Assembly (NCBI RefSeq): GCF_029024105.1
Contig: NZ_CP118963.1
Span: 1,550,001 to 1,614,000 of the forward strand
DNA: 64,000 bases
Source of the DNA: Acinetobacter lwoffii
GTDB taxonomy: Bacteria; Pseudomonadota; Gammaproteobacteria; Pseudomonadales; Moraxellaceae
Direction: 5' to 3'
This document shows positions 42,877 through 51,930 of this stretch, in pieces. A model generated the notes under the pieces. It worked only from the letters and a program-made list of their open reading frames with translations. It was not told where the DNA came from and made no database searches. Within the stretch, counting starts at the first letter, position 1. Each line of letters opens with the position of its first letter. Both the position numbers and the translations under genes were made by a program.

Positions 42877-44325
42877 ATGCTTCAAACGCAATATAGAGAT
42901 TTATTACAGCATCCTGATATCAGCTTCGATCAGCCTGCCACGGGTGAATATATTGAAGTCAACGATGCAGCAACCCAAGCCACTTTGGCCTGGGTAAAAT
43001 CCCATGACCGGGCGTCTGTAGAACAGCTGATTGCTCGTTCTCAGCAAGCCCAGAAAGCCTGGAAAGCCAAGACAGCACTTGAACGTGCGGATGTGCTTTG
43101 GGCCTGGTTCGATCTGATGCAGGAAAATAAAGAGTCCCTGGCTCAGATCCTGACTGCTGAACAGGGCAAGCCACTGGCTGAGGCACGGGGTGAAATCGGT
43201 TATGCTGCTTCCTTTATCCGCTGGTTTGCCGAGCAGGCACGCCGTATTGATGGTGACGTGTTGACTCCAACGCTTGCCCATCAACGGTTATTGGTCATTA
43301 AGCAGGCGATTGGGGTGACAGCGGCCATTACACCGTGGAATTTTCCGGCGGCGATGATTACCCGTAAAGCCGCGCCAGCTCTGGCTGCCGGCTGTTCCAT
43401 GCTGGTTAAACCGGCTGAACAAACACCTTTAACTGCGTATGCACTGGAAGTTTTGGCCTTGCGCGCAGGTTTACCACAAGATGTATTGCTGCATGTCAGT
43501 GGTGATGCGGTTAAAGTAGGTCAGGTCTTATGTGAAAGCGAAACTGTGAAAAAGTTAAGCTTTACCGGTTCGACTCAAGTCGGCCGTATCCTGATGCAGC
43601 AATGTGCACCGACCATCAAAAAACTGTCCTTAGAACTTGGTGGTAATGCACCGGTTCTGGTCTTTGATGACGCCAATCTTGAACAGGCTGTACAGGGCAT
43701 TATGGCCAGTAAATTCCGTAATAGTGGACAGACCTGTGTTTGTGCGAACCGGATTTATGTACAAGATGGCATTTATGATGCGCTGGTAGAAAAACTGGTG
43801 GCTGCCGTTGCCAAACTAAAAGTCGGTGATGGCCGTGATGAAGCCTCTACCCAAGGTCCATTAATTGATGAGGCTGCGATTGAAAAAGTGCAGTCACATA
43901 TCGCTGATGCAGTGAGCAAAGGTGCACAGGTGAAAACCGGTGGACAGCGCTCAAATCTGGGCGGTACATTCTTCGAACCAACGCTTTTGACTGAAGTCAC
44001 CCAGCAGATGCGTGTGGCAAAAGAGGAAACTTTTGGACCGTTGGCGCCATTATTCCGCTTCAAGACTGAAGAAGAAGCGATTCAGATGGCGAACGATACA
44101 GAATTCGGTCTGGCCACCTATGTATTTACCCAAAGTACAGCACGTCAGTGGCGTGTAGGCGAAGCCTTAGAATACGGTATGGTGGGAATTAATACCGGAG
44201 CTATCTCTAATGAGGTTGCGCCATTTGGTGGAGTCAAGCAATCGGGATTAGGCCGTGAAGGGTCTAAATTCGGTATGGATGAATACCTTGAAATGAAATA
44301 TCTCTGTGTTGATATTTCTTCATAA
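42877..44325 (+). CDS. gabD: Succinate-semialdehyde dehydrogenase (NADP+)
   Basis: A 482-residue aldehyde dehydrogenase, exactly the usual GabD length when started at 42877. Catalytic Cys lies in RNSGQTCVCANR and catalytic Glu in LELGGNAPVLVF; ITPWNFPAAMITRKAAPALAAGC is typical of GabD. It oxidises succinate semialdehyde to succinate. Start choice: GAAAGAG at 42862-42868 is eight bases before the ATG at 42877 but only two before the ATG at 42871; the longer frame from 42838 overlaps gabT and is rejected. Last gene of the gabTD operon. Confidence 0.94.
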   Translation: MLQTQYRDLLQHPDISFDQPATGEYIEVNDAATQATLAWVKSHDRASVEQLIARSQQAQKAWKAKTALERADVLWAWFDLMQENKESLAQILTAEQGKPLAEARGEIGYAASFIRWFAEQARRIDGDVLTPTLAHQRLLVIKQAIGVTAAITPWNFPAAMITRKAAPALAAGCSMLVKPAEQTPLTAYALEVLALRAGLPQDVLLHVSGDAVKVGQVLCESETVKKLSFTGSTQVGRILMQQCAPTIKKLSLELGGNAPVLVFDDANLEQAVQGIMASKFRNSGQTCVCANRIYVQDGIYDALVEKLVAAVAKLKVGDGRDEASTQGPLIDEAAIEKVQSHIADAVSKGAQVKTGGQRSNLGGTFFEPTLLTEVTQQMRVAKEETFGPLAPLFRFKTEEEAIQMANDTEFGLATYVFTQSTARQWRVGEALEYGMVGINTGAISNEVAPFGGVKQSGLGREGSKFGMDEYLEMKYLCVDISS

Positions 44326-44384
44326 TGACGTTTCGCAAGTAAACATATTCATTAAAAACTGATGAGAAAATGTCAGCCCCCAGT

Positions 44385-44414
44385 GAATCCCGTGTTTAAT
44401 TTAAATCGGGATTC
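44385..44414. other. Hairpin downstream of gabD
   Basis: A perfect 8-bp stem GAATCCCG/CGGGATTC with a 14-base loop, between the convergent gabTD and hipAB units. No T-run follows, so it is a weak or factor-dependent terminator at best. Confidence 0.45.
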
Positions 44415-44528
44415 CTGTGATGGAGCAAGGATTCAATAAACAGATTGGAGCAGGGCATATTTTCAGTTGTTAAGCTATTATTGTTCTCTATAATTTCCCT
44501 TAATATCAATTAAAGCATCAGATTTCTA

Positions 44529-44810
44529 TCAGGATTTAACCCTAATTTCTAACTTTAAGCCAAAAGCATCCAGTAATTTTTGCATAGACTTGAGTGTTGG
44601 ATTGCCTTCCGGTTGTTCCATTTTCTGTAGAGTCTGGGGAGCAATCTTAGTTATTTTAGCCATATCGTTGAGTGTAAGGTGCAACTCGGTACGAATGAAG
44701 CGAGCAACCTGATGAAAAGGCCAGTCAGGATTGTTACTGACGGTTTCAAGTACAGATAATCTCTTTTGCATCTGTTGAATCGGGGTCAGTGGCTTAAAGC
44801 GTTTATCCAT
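44529..44810 (-). CDS. hipB: HipB-like XRE antitoxin
   Basis: A 93-residue DNA-binding protein with an XRE helix-turn-helix (about 43-90, LTLNDMAKITKIAPQTLQKMEQPEGNPTLKSMQKLLDAFG). It should neutralise the HipA kinase encoded immediately upstream and repress their shared promoter. The N-terminal 40 residues form an additional helical region. The coding start lies inside the last codons of hipA (8-base overlap), so the antitoxin is translationally coupled to and downstream of the toxin, the reverse of the classical E. coli order. Confidence 0.87.
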   Translation of the reverse strand: MDKRFKPLTPIQQMQKRLSVLETVSNNPDWPFHQVARFIRTELHLTLNDMAKITKIAPQTLQKMEQPEGNPTLKSMQKLLDAFGLKLEIRVKS

Positions 44811-46107
44811 GATTCAGCTCCTCCAATTGTTGGCAAATATTATTAATTCGATACTGGCTATTTTCCAGAATTTCAGGTGCCAGTTGCAGATGCTGCATGT
44901 GCTCGAGTAACCCCTGATAAAGTGGTAATTGTTCGATTAACACCGCTTTGATTTCTTTTGGATCAATCATCGTGCTTTCGGCGATCTGTTCAATGACTGA
45001 ATGCCAAATTGGCATACCACCATGATCATCTCGCTCCCAACGCGTAGTTCGGGCAATACCATCCGGATGAAGCCACATCGGCGCAAAATCAAATAATGGG
45101 GTTAGTTGAATGATTCCATTATTGAAACGTTGAATCGCTGTATTACGGGTATGATTGTCCTTATTGCCTAAAGCGACATTGGCAAGATCACGCTTCAAAT
45201 ATTCAAAAATTTCCTGTTTTGGTTCAGTACAGCATTGCATCAGCAGGCTACAGATCTGGTTATGGGTCATTCTTACCCCGAAACCTGCTTTTCCTCCCAG
45301 AGAAGCAATACTTTCCTGAGCAATTCTTTCGACCTTCCTATCGATGACCTTACGGTCAAATCGGGGAATGAATAAAGTCTTGCCATGCAGTTCCAGTTCG
45401 TTATGAACACGAAGTCCCAGATACTGGGCAATTTTCATATATAAGGCTTCGTGCATCAAAATTTTATCTAAATTCTGATCACTGCCACGGCTGAATTTCA
45501 CCAGCCAATGCTGCTTGACCTGATGATCTGTCAGCGTGTGATCCAGATAGAACAGGTCATCGTGACCTTGAGTTAACAGTAATTTTGGCCACTCGCCCTG
45601 AATACCAGAAGAACCGGCAATAAAAAGTCCATAAGAGGCTAAGGATTCAATAAATTTTTCTTGACGTTCTACGACTTGGTCCAGACTAAAGCCATGATTC
45701 TGCTGAACAGGGAATTGCCCCTGTAGCCATTCATAAGCCTCTTTCACCCGTAAGTTACCTATCGGATTGCCTGCACCTGCTTTTAAAAGCGCCCAGTCTG
45801 CTTGTTCCTGAGTATTTTCAGAAAAATTAAGCTGACGGAGTAATTCTTTACGACCATAACCTTGAGGTAACAAATCCATCAGGAAGGCCGGCCAGGTAGA
45901 TTGCAATGTATTTTGCACATTTACTGGTAAATGATAGGCTAGCGCATGCCCATCGCTTAGGTCCATATAAGAAATAGCATATTCAAATAGATATGATGTG
46001 CGCGTGGCTGCTTGCCATCCAGTTTGTTGTTGACCGACAATCTCAACAATAGCGCAATCCAGCCATTCATCTTCCTGATAAATCTGCAGTGTGCAATATT
46101 GATCCAT
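44803..46107 (-). CDS. hipA: HipA-like serine/threonine kinase toxin
   Basis: A 434-residue HipA-family kinase. The N-terminal domain (about 1-100) is the HipA_N part. The kinase core carries KHWLVKFSRG-like ATP-binding lysine (about residue 200), the catalytic NKDNHTRN motif (Asp plus Asn, about 320) and the metal-binding Asp in PLFDFAPM. All key residues appear present, so it should be active. HipA enzymes typically phosphorylate aminoacyl-tRNA synthetases and induce dormancy; the target here is unknown. There is no clear Shine-Dalgarno before its ATG, and a perfect inverted repeat spans the promoter region. Confidence 0.88.
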   Translation of the reverse strand: MDQYCTLQIYQEDEWLDCAIVEIVGQQQTGWQAATRTSYLFEYAISYMDLSDGHALAYHLPVNVQNTLQSTWPAFLMDLLPQGYGRKELLRQLNFSENTQEQADWALLKAGAGNPIGNLRVKEAYEWLQGQFPVQQNHGFSLDQVVERQEKFIESLASYGLFIAGSSGIQGEWPKLLLTQGHDDLFYLDHTLTDHQVKQHWLVKFSRGSDQNLDKILMHEALYMKIAQYLGLRVHNELELHGKTLFIPRFDRKVIDRKVERIAQESIASLGGKAGFGVRMTHNQICSLLMQCCTEPKQEIFEYLKRDLANVALGNKDNHTRNTAIQRFNNGIIQLTPLFDFAPMWLHPDGIARTTRWERDDHGGMPIWHSVIEQIAESTMIDPKEIKAVLIEQLPLYQGLLEHMQHLQLAPEILENSQYRINNICQQLEELNHG

Positions 46108-46109
46108 AA

Positions 46110-46167
46110 TTTTATTAAAATAGTAAATTAAAGTGATTTTATTTATTATATACCTATTTTAATAAAA
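46110..46167. promoter_or_regulatory. Inverted-repeat operator upstream of hipA
   Basis: A perfect 14-bp inverted repeat (arm TTTTATTAAAATAG at 46110-46123 and its complement at 46154-46167) separated by 30 bases flanks the expected promoter. The inner arm lies 3 bases from the hipA start codon. Probably bound by HipB. Confidence 0.65.
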
Positions 46168-46356
46168 AACTAATTTTATCTTCTTAAAGTTCTTTATCGT
46201 TCTAAAAGGCCTTATCTTCACCAGAATACAAGGCTTATGAGGCTATATAACAAGATGTATCCTCATAGAAATCAATATATAACCCAATTAATTTTTAAAT
46301 ATCAGAGGAGCTCTAACCCTGGTTATTTATTATGAATCTTTCTTTTGAATAAAATT

Positions 46357-47406
46357 TTAAGCAGCAAATAAAGGACTAAATCCCCGTTTACGTAGTAATT
46401 TTCGGTACATACTCGAGCTTCGATCTGCCGGAAAATGCGCTTCTAAAGATAAGTCCAGAGGTAAATATTCAGGTTTCTGATTTTCTACAATCACACGATC
46501 TTCCTCGAAAATTTTCATATTAAAGGCATAGGCATCTTCAACCGGTAAATCTTTATCATAATTGCGGCAAATAGGTGCAAAAAGTCGTGTTGAACGCGCA
46601 GTCATGGGTGAAGCCGCATTCATGATGACCTGCTTGGCATGATTTGGAAAATGAATCGTAAGTGTTGCAGTAAAGGGTAGGCTCACTTCAAAATGACGTA
46701 ACCATTTAAAATCTTCCTGGCCACGCTGCTCGATTCCGATCGGATAACGTCCCACACTGCTGATATAATCTGCATTAAAACCGACCTCCGTTTCTGTCGT
46801 ACTGTAATCAGGAACTTCTACATCCTCCGGATCACCAAAAGTATCGGGATGCACCCAGGCAAAATGTGCCACATCAATAAAACCTTCGAGCTGTCTTCCT
46901 GCAAAACATTGAATGTCTATCTGAGGGCAGACCAGTTGCTGATACTCAGCATCATCCCAAAAAGGCATATGAGGAATATGAGGTTCTGCATCCTTTTCAG
47001 CGCTTAACGAACACCAGATCAGACCATATTTTTCTACCGCAGCATAAGTTTTTAGATGGAAGCGCTCCGATATTTTATGCTGAGGATGTGCAGGAATACG
47101 GTTACATTTACCTTCACTGCCAAAGCGTAAACCGTGATAACGACACACCACGCCTTGGCCGTCATTTTTTCCCAAGCTTAAAGGTACACCGCGATGCGGA
47201 CATGCATCTTTCGCCACCACCAGTTCATCGTTCATTTTATAAATCACCAGCGGCATATCAAGCAGCATACTACTTGTTGGCTGATCTGTAATATCACGCG
47301 CAAGTGCAATCGGATACCAGTACTGAGCCAAAAGATGCCAGTCATGTTCCTCGAATGTCATATGGACGGGTAAGTCGGGACTAAACGTGGCGATATTTGT
47401 ATTCAT
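46357..47406 (-). CDS. Rieske non-heme iron oxygenase, HpxD-like (copy 1)
   Basis: A 349-residue terminal oxygenase. The Rieske 2Fe-2S site is CPHRG...CRYHG, about 20 residues apart (about 68-91). The mononuclear iron site lies in GFIDVAHFAWVHPDTF with two His. The family occurs with purine catabolism (HpxD of Klebsiella, hypoxanthine/xanthine hydroxylation). It is about half identical by eye to the copy at 56098. The start is set at the ATG at 47406, with no good ribosome site; an upstream TTG frame gives 364 residues. No reductase partner is visible in the window. It is divergent from puuE, but no sigma-54 site was found on its side. Confidence 0.83.
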   Translation of the reverse strand: MNTNIATFSPDLPVHMTFEEHDWHLLAQYWYPIALARDITDQPTSSMLLDMPLVIYKMNDELVVAKDACPHRGVPLSLGKNDGQGVVCRYHGLRFGSEGKCNRIPAHPQHKISERFHLKTYAAVEKYGLIWCSLSAEKDAEPHIPHMPFWDDAEYQQLVCPQIDIQCFAGRQLEGFIDVAHFAWVHPDTFGDPEDVEVPDYSTTETEVGFNADYISSVGRYPIGIEQRGQEDFKWLRHFEVSLPFTATLTIHFPNHAKQVIMNAASPMTARSTRLFAPICRNYDKDLPVEDAYAFNMKIFEEDRVIVENQKPEYLPLDLSLEAHFPADRSSSMYRKLLRKRGFSPLFAA

Positions 47407-47648
47407 AATGGGTTCTGTGTCGTGACCTTTAGCTGGACTATAAAACAGCAAGGTGTTCTATGAAATTTCAATTAATAGGACATAGGATTGCGTAAATCAG
47501 AACACTGACCGGCGATTGAAAATAAATACGCATCTTTCCAGGTTTTTTATATTCAACCACGCAAATATTGAGATGGGATATTTCTAAGCTTAAATTTCGC
47601 TGAAAATATTTTTTTAAAAAGCGTGCTCTCAGTTTCAATGCTCTAGTT

Positions 47649-47664
47649 TGGCGCATAAATTGCT
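47649..47664 (+). promoter_or_regulatory. Sigma-54 (RpoN) promoter of puuE
   Basis: TGGCGC-ATAAA-TTGCT: GG at 47650-47651 and GC at 47662-47663 with exactly ten bases between. The transcript would start about 40 bases before the GTG. Confidence 0.75.
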
Positions 47665-47716
47665 TATCACGCGTATAGAAAATTGATCATTTACTCAGAA
47701 TCGACAAGGAATTGAT

Positions 47717-48679
47717 GTGACGACTAGCTACTTACGCGGACAAGAACTTATTGACAGCATTCGCAGTGCACCTTATTCGCGTGACCTGATTGGCTATCAT
47801 GGTGAACCACCAAAAGTGCAATGGCCAAACGGCGCGCGTGTCGCGGTACAGTTTGTACTGAATTATGAAGAAGGTGGTGAAAACCACATTGAACATGGTG
47901 ATACAGGATCAGAACAGTTTTTATCTGAAATCATTGGTGCTGCCAGCTTTCCAGATAAACATATGTCGATGGATTCGATGTACGAATATGGTTCACGTGC
48001 AGGCTTCTGGCGCATTCATCAGGAGTTCCAGAAACGTGGTTTGCCGATGACCATCTTTGGAGTCGGCATGGCCTTAATACGTAATCCTTATGTGGTCGAG
48101 GCGATTAAATCAGCCCATTATGATGTCGTTTCACATGGGCAGCGCTGGCTACATTATCAGGACATGCCGCTTCAACTCGAACGCCAATATATGGATCAGG
48201 CGATCAGTGTTCTGGAAAGCCTGTTTGATGAGGCACCGATCGGCTGGTATACCGGTCGGGACAGTCCAAATACCCGTCAACTTCTGGCTGAATTTTCTCA
48301 AATCAAATATGACGCTGATTACTATGGGGATGACTTGCCATTTTGGAGCACCTTGACCAATCAGGCAGGGGAAACACGTCCGCATTTGATTATTCCTTAT
48401 AGCCTGGATAGCAATGACATGAAATTCAGTTCACCGGGCGGTTTTAATAGTGGGGAACAGTTTTATCAATATCTCAAAGATGCTTTTGATGTGCTCTATG
48501 CCGAAGGTGAAACTGCGCCAAAAATGCTGTCGATTGGCATGCACTGCCGTATTTTAGGACGGCCGGGACGTTTTAAAGCACTACAAAAGTTCCTAGACTA
48601 CATTCAAAATCATGACAAGGTCTGGATTTGCCGTTGTGGGGATATTGCCGAGCACTGGTATAACCATCATGTGCCATAA
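47717..48679 (+). CDS. puuE: Allantoinase of the PuuE polysaccharide-deacetylase type
   Basis: A 320-residue protein of the NodB/polysaccharide deacetylase fold recruited to allantoin hydrolysis. Visible are WPNGARVAVQFVLNYEEGGENH, SRAGFWRIHQEFQKRGLP and HGQRWLHYQD, the PuuE-typical metal-site region. It opens allantoin to allantoate. The start is GTG at 47717 after AAGGAATTGAT; the ATG at 47715 is followed at once by TGA and cannot be used. The neighbouring uraD, uraH, alc and allA encode the other steps, which makes the assignment secure. Confidence 0.93.
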   Translation: MTTSYLRGQELIDSIRSAPYSRDLIGYHGEPPKVQWPNGARVAVQFVLNYEEGGENHIEHGDTGSEQFLSEIIGAASFPDKHMSMDSMYEYGSRAGFWRIHQEFQKRGLPMTIFGVGMALIRNPYVVEAIKSAHYDVVSHGQRWLHYQDMPLQLERQYMDQAISVLESLFDEAPIGWYTGRDSPNTRQLLAEFSQIKYDADYYGDDLPFWSTLTNQAGETRPHLIIPYSLDSNDMKFSSPGGFNSGEQFYQYLKDAFDVLYAEGETAPKMLSIGMHCRILGRPGRFKALQKFLDYIQNHDKVWICRCGDIAEHWYNHHVP

Positions 48680-48761
48680 TCATAAAATGTATTTGAAAAG
48701 ATCAGCTTAAATGCTCTTTTTTGAGTCATGTATTTTATGAAAATAATGAAAAACTTAGCTT

Positions 48762-48777
48762 TGGCACTGTTATTGCA
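48762..48777 (+). promoter_or_regulatory. Sigma-54 promoter of the uraD-uraH-permease unit
   Basis: TGGCAC-TGTTA-TTGCA matches the -24/-12 consensus in every position that matters (GG at 48763, GC at 48775, ten bases apart). Predicted start about 35 bases before the uraD GTG. Confidence 0.85.
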
Positions 48778-48822
48778 AAACCAGTCTTAAATAACCAAGC
48801 AATATAATCAGGCGATTGAATA

Positions 48823-49326
48823 GTGCAACTTGTTGAATTTAATCAAGCATCAGCAGAAGATGCGATGATCTTTTTAAAGCACTGTGTGCAAATACCCAGC
48901 TGGTCTAGCGAGCTTGCCGCAAAGCGTCCTTATGGATCGCTTGAGGAGGTTTTGAATGCAGCGAAACAACAAGCAGCGACCTGGAGTTGGGATGAGATTA
49001 AAACTGCACTGGATAATCATCCCCGTATAGGTGAAAAACAGGCACAGGCTGAATTAAGTGAAATAGAAAAAGACTTTTCCCATCGTGAACAATCCGGTAT
49101 TACAGCAGATAAAGATACCCAGCTCGCTCTACTTAAAGGCAATCTTGCCTATGAGAAAAAATATGGGTTTATCTTTCTGATCAAAGCCGCTGGATTGAGC
49201 AGTGAAGACGTCCTTCAAGCCCTGAACTATCGTTTGCTAAATGACCCAGAGATTGAGAAACGTATTGTCCATCATCAACTGGCAGAAATTGCCTTGTCAC
49301 GACTGGCTCAGGAGCTTCATGCATGA
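48823..49326 (+). CDS. uraD: OHCU decarboxylase
   Basis: A 167-residue helical protein. It decarboxylates 2-oxo-4-hydroxy-4-carboxy-5-ureidoimidazoline to S-allantoin. HPRIGEKQA contains the catalytic His (about residue 67), and FNQASAEDAM/RPYGSLEEVL are family-typical. The start is a GTG at 48823; a better ATG is not available and the N-terminal sequence fits the family from this point. The stop overlaps the uraH start by ATGA, so the two are translationally coupled. Behind a sigma-54 promoter. Confidence 0.92.
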   Translation: MQLVEFNQASAEDAMIFLKHCVQIPSWSSELAAKRPYGSLEEVLNAAKQQAATWSWDEIKTALDNHPRIGEKQAQAELSEIEKDFSHREQSGITADKDTQLALLKGNLAYEKKYGFIFLIKAAGLSSEDVLQALNYRLLNDPEIEKRIVHHQLAEIALSRLAQELHA

Positions 49327-49643
49327 TTAGCACGCATATTTTAGATACACATCTGGGAAAACCTGCGACAGACGTGGTCATTCGACTTTTTGCTGAAGAC
49401 GGTCGCCTGATTAGGGAAGCAAAAACCAATGCAGACGGCCGCGTCAGTGATTTCGGCATGACCGAGTTTAAAGCGGGTGCCTATAGTCTTGAGTTCTTTA
49501 CATCTGCCTATTTTGAAAATTCGGGTTTAGAAACTTTTTTTCCTAAAGCAGTTATTCATTTTTATGTGAAAGATGCGTCCCAGCATTTTCATATTCCTTT
49601 ACTGATCAGCCCATTCGCGTACTCCACATATCGCGGAAGCTGA
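49323..49643 (+). CDS. uraH: 5-hydroxyisourate hydrolase
   Basis: A 106-residue transthyretin-like enzyme of the HIUase class. The N-terminal STHILDTHLGKPA and the C-terminal tetrapeptide YRGS are diagnostic, and the catalytic His and Arg lie in these segments and in VVIRLF. It opens 5-hydroxyisourate, the product of HpxO, to OHCU for UraD. No signal peptide or periplasmic feature. Starts within the uraD stop; the permease gene follows after 30 bases. Confidence 0.95.
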   Translation: MISTHILDTHLGKPATDVVIRLFAEDGRLIREAKTNADGRVSDFGMTEFKAGAYSLEFFTSAYFENSGLETFFPKAVIHFYVKDASQHFHIPLLISPFAYSTYRGS

Positions 49644-49673
49644 TTTTATATTTAGACTTTGAGGGTGAGAAAA

Positions 49674-51032
49674 ATGACAGAACAAAGTAAAACAATATCA
49701 CCTGAACATGAATATTTAGGTGCGGGAAAAAGTGCAGCTTACGGTTTGCAACACGTACTGACTATGTATGGCGGAATTATTGCACCACCTTTAATCGTGG
49801 GAACGGCCGCCGGCCTAGAAGCTTATCAAATTGGATTATTGATTGCAGCGGCGCTATTTGTGGGTGGTTTAGCCACAATTTTGCAAACCGTTGGGGTGAA
49901 ATATATCGGCGCGAAATTACCTTTGGTACAAGGGGTTTCTTTCGCTGGCGTTGCGACGATGGTCGCGATTGTGACCACAGGCGGTGGTTTGCAAGCAGTT
50001 TACGGTGCGGTCATTGTCGCCTCATTGATCGGTTTTTTCCTCGCGCCTTATTTCTCCAAAATTATCCGTTTCTTTCCACCAGTCGTGACAGGCTGCGTCA
50101 TTACTATCATTGGTTTGTCTTTATTACCTGTAGCAGTCCGCTGGATGATGGGCGGCAATCCCAAGGCACCAGAATGGGGAAGTGTCGAAAATATTGGTCT
50201 GGCACTGATGACATTGGCTTTAGTCGTCTGCCTGAATTTGAGCCAACATGCTGCTATTCGTCGCTTGTCTATTCTTCTAGCAATTGTTTTAGGTTCAGTA
50301 CTGGCCTATTTATTCGGTTTTGGTGATTTCTCTAAAGTTGCGACTGGGACATGGATTCAGGTACCTAGCTTCTTCGCCTTTGGACTACCGACTTTTGAGC
50401 TCACAGCCATTATTTCCATGCTCATCGTTACTCTCGTGATTATGACTGAAACCACAGCAGATATCATTGCAGTGGGTGAGATTGTAGGTACCAAAGTGGA
50501 TGCGGATCGTATCTCGAATGGCTTGCGTGCCGATATGTTATCGAGTGCGATGGCGCCTGTTTTTGGGTCATTCATGCAAAGTGCTTTTGCGCAAAATGTC
50601 GGCTTGGTGGCGATTACCGGAATTAAAAGCCGCTTTGTGGTCGCAGCTGGGGGCATGATTTTAGTCGTGTTGGGTTTACTGCCAATTATGGGACGTTTGA
50701 TTGCTGCCATTCCTGTACCGGTATTAGGTGGTGCAGGTCTGGTACTTTTTGGAACAGTCGCTGCAAGCGGGATTCGTACCTTGGCTAAAATTGATTATAA
50801 CGAGCAAAAAAATCTTATCATTGTTGCGACGGCTATTGCAGCCGGCATGATTCCCATTATTGATCATTCCTTTTATGCCAACTTTCCAAAATGGGTGCAA
50901 ACCTTGTTTCATTCGGGGATTAGCTCAACCTGCTTAATGGCCATTTTACTCAACCTGTTGTTCAATCATCTGAACCTATTTAAAAATAAAAGCACAGCGA
51001 CTACAGAAATTGTGGCAAAGATTCCACATTAG
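49674..51032 (+). CDS. NCS2 family urate/xanthine permease
   Basis: A 452-residue nucleobase:cation symporter with about 14 membrane helices. The NCS2 signature is seen in FAQNVGLVAITGIKSRFVVAAGG, and TETTADIIAVGEIVG provides the conserved Glu of the substrate site. Overall it resembles the UacT/UapA/PbuX group, so urate or xanthine uptake is likely, supported by its place after uraD and uraH. The start is set at 49674 (GAGGGTGAG upstream); the longer frame from 49659 begins at a TTG upstream of that ribosome site. A strong terminator follows. Confidence 0.9.
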   Translation: MTEQSKTISPEHEYLGAGKSAAYGLQHVLTMYGGIIAPPLIVGTAAGLEAYQIGLLIAAALFVGGLATILQTVGVKYIGAKLPLVQGVSFAGVATMVAIVTTGGGLQAVYGAVIVASLIGFFLAPYFSKIIRFFPPVVTGCVITIIGLSLLPVAVRWMMGGNPKAPEWGSVENIGLALMTLALVVCLNLSQHAAIRRLSILLAIVLGSVLAYLFGFGDFSKVATGTWIQVPSFFAFGLPTFELTAIISMLIVTLVIMTETTADIIAVGEIVGTKVDADRISNGLRADMLSSAMAPVFGSFMQSAFAQNVGLVAITGIKSRFVVAAGGMILVVLGLLPIMGRLIAAIPVPVLGGAGLVLFGTVAASGIRTLAKIDYNEQKNLIIVATAIAAGMIPIIDHSFYANFPKWVQTLFHSGISSTCLMAILLNLLFNHLNLFKNKSTATTEIVAKIPH

Positions 51033-51050
51033 AAAATTTAAACCAGGATG

Positions 51051-51081
51051 AAAACAGTCCAGAAAATGGGCTGTTTTTTTT
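51051..51081 (+). terminator. Rho-independent terminator after the permease gene
   Basis: A 10-bp stem AAAACAGTCC/GGGCTGTTTT (one G-U pair) with a 7-base loop and eight T. Confidence 0.88.
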
Positions 51082-51099
51082 ATCAAAAATTAAAAATGT

Positions 51100-51115
51100 T
51101 GGCTTTGTTTTTGCT
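51100..51115 (+). promoter_or_regulatory. Sigma-54 promoter of the Tsx-like gene
   Basis: TGGCTT-TGTTT-TTGCT, GG at 51101 and GC at 51113 with ten bases between; about 34 bases of leader to the ATG. Confidence 0.75.
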
Positions 51116-51159
51116 TAATTCAGAATGTGATTCTTTCATTCCACTGGGGACCCTTATTT

Positions 51160-51873
51160 ATGAAATTCACTCAACTTACTGCTGCAACATTACTTGTATT
51201 GGGTGCGGCATCCGCACAGGCAAAACCGATCTGGCAAGACTTCAGTGTCACCGGACTTTATGGAGAAAACTATGAGGTGGTCGATGAGAAACAGGCGACT
51301 GCGACCTTTGAATATACGGCAAAAGTAAAATATGCAGATGTCTTCTTCTTCATTGACCGTATGCGCGGTGCAGATGACTTTAAATCAAGTTATTTTGAAT
51401 TTTCACCACGTTTGAGCTTGGGTGAAGTGTCGGGTCAGAAGCTTGCCTTTGGTCCGGTTAAAGATGTACTGGTTTCAACGACCTGGGAAGGTGGAGAGGG
51501 TTTTGATAACTTCCTCTACGGCGTAGGTTTCGATCTGGAAATTCCCTATTTCCGCTATGCTAGCATTAACCTTTATCGCGTGAATAATGAGAATATTGAT
51601 GATGATTACCAGTTGACACTGACCTACGGCGTGCCAATTAAACTGGGAACTGAAGAATTTCTGGTGGATGGCTTCTTGGACTGGTCTACAGAAGAAGATA
51701 CTCATGACAGCGAGATGAACTGGACCACCCAATGGAAATGGAATGTCGGTAAACACATTTCTCCAGACAGCAATTTATATCTGGGGATTGAACATTCTAT
51801 CTGGAACAACAAATTCGGTATCCCAAATGCCGATGAAAATAATGTCAGTGCTTTAGTGAAATATCACTTCTAG
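51160..51873 (+). CDS. Tsx-like nucleoside-specific outer-membrane channel
   Basis: A 237-residue exported beta-barrel. A signal peptide ends near residue 22 (ASAQA-KP), and the mature part has alternating strands ending in Phe (ALVKYHF). The KPIWQDFSVTGLYGENYE start and FDLEIPYFRYASINLYRVNNEN belong to the channel-forming Tsx group. It is likely the outer-membrane entry for nucleosides or purine bases used by this locus. I start it at 51160, preceded by GGGGA; an upstream in-frame start at 51127 gives a leader that would spoil the signal peptide. Single-gene unit with its own sigma-54 promoter. Confidence 0.85.
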   Translation: MKFTQLTAATLLVLGAASAQAKPIWQDFSVTGLYGENYEVVDEKQATATFEYTAKVKYADVFFFIDRMRGADDFKSSYFEFSPRLSLGEVSGQKLAFGPVKDVLVSTTWEGGEGFDNFLYGVGFDLEIPYFRYASINLYRVNNENIDDDYQLTLTYGVPIKLGTEEFLVDGFLDWSTEEDTHDSEMNWTTQWKWNVGKHISPDSNLYLGIEHSIWNNKFGIPNADENNVSALVKYHF

Positions 51874-51896
51874 GCAAAGTGATGAAGAAATAAGTT

Positions 51897-51923
51897 AAAA
51901 GCCCTGATAAAAGGGCTTTTTTT
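51897..51923. terminator. Bidirectional terminator between Tsx-like gene and allA
   Basis: A 9-bp stem AAAAGCCCT/AGGGCTTTT with a 6-base loop and T7, between convergent genes. Confidence 0.9.
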
Positions 51924-51930
51924 AATGCGT

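Noticed and set aside
47407..47648. Sigma-54 site for the first Rieske gene
   Set aside because: I scanned the minus strand for GG-N10-GC and found no match with acceptable -24/-12 boxes.
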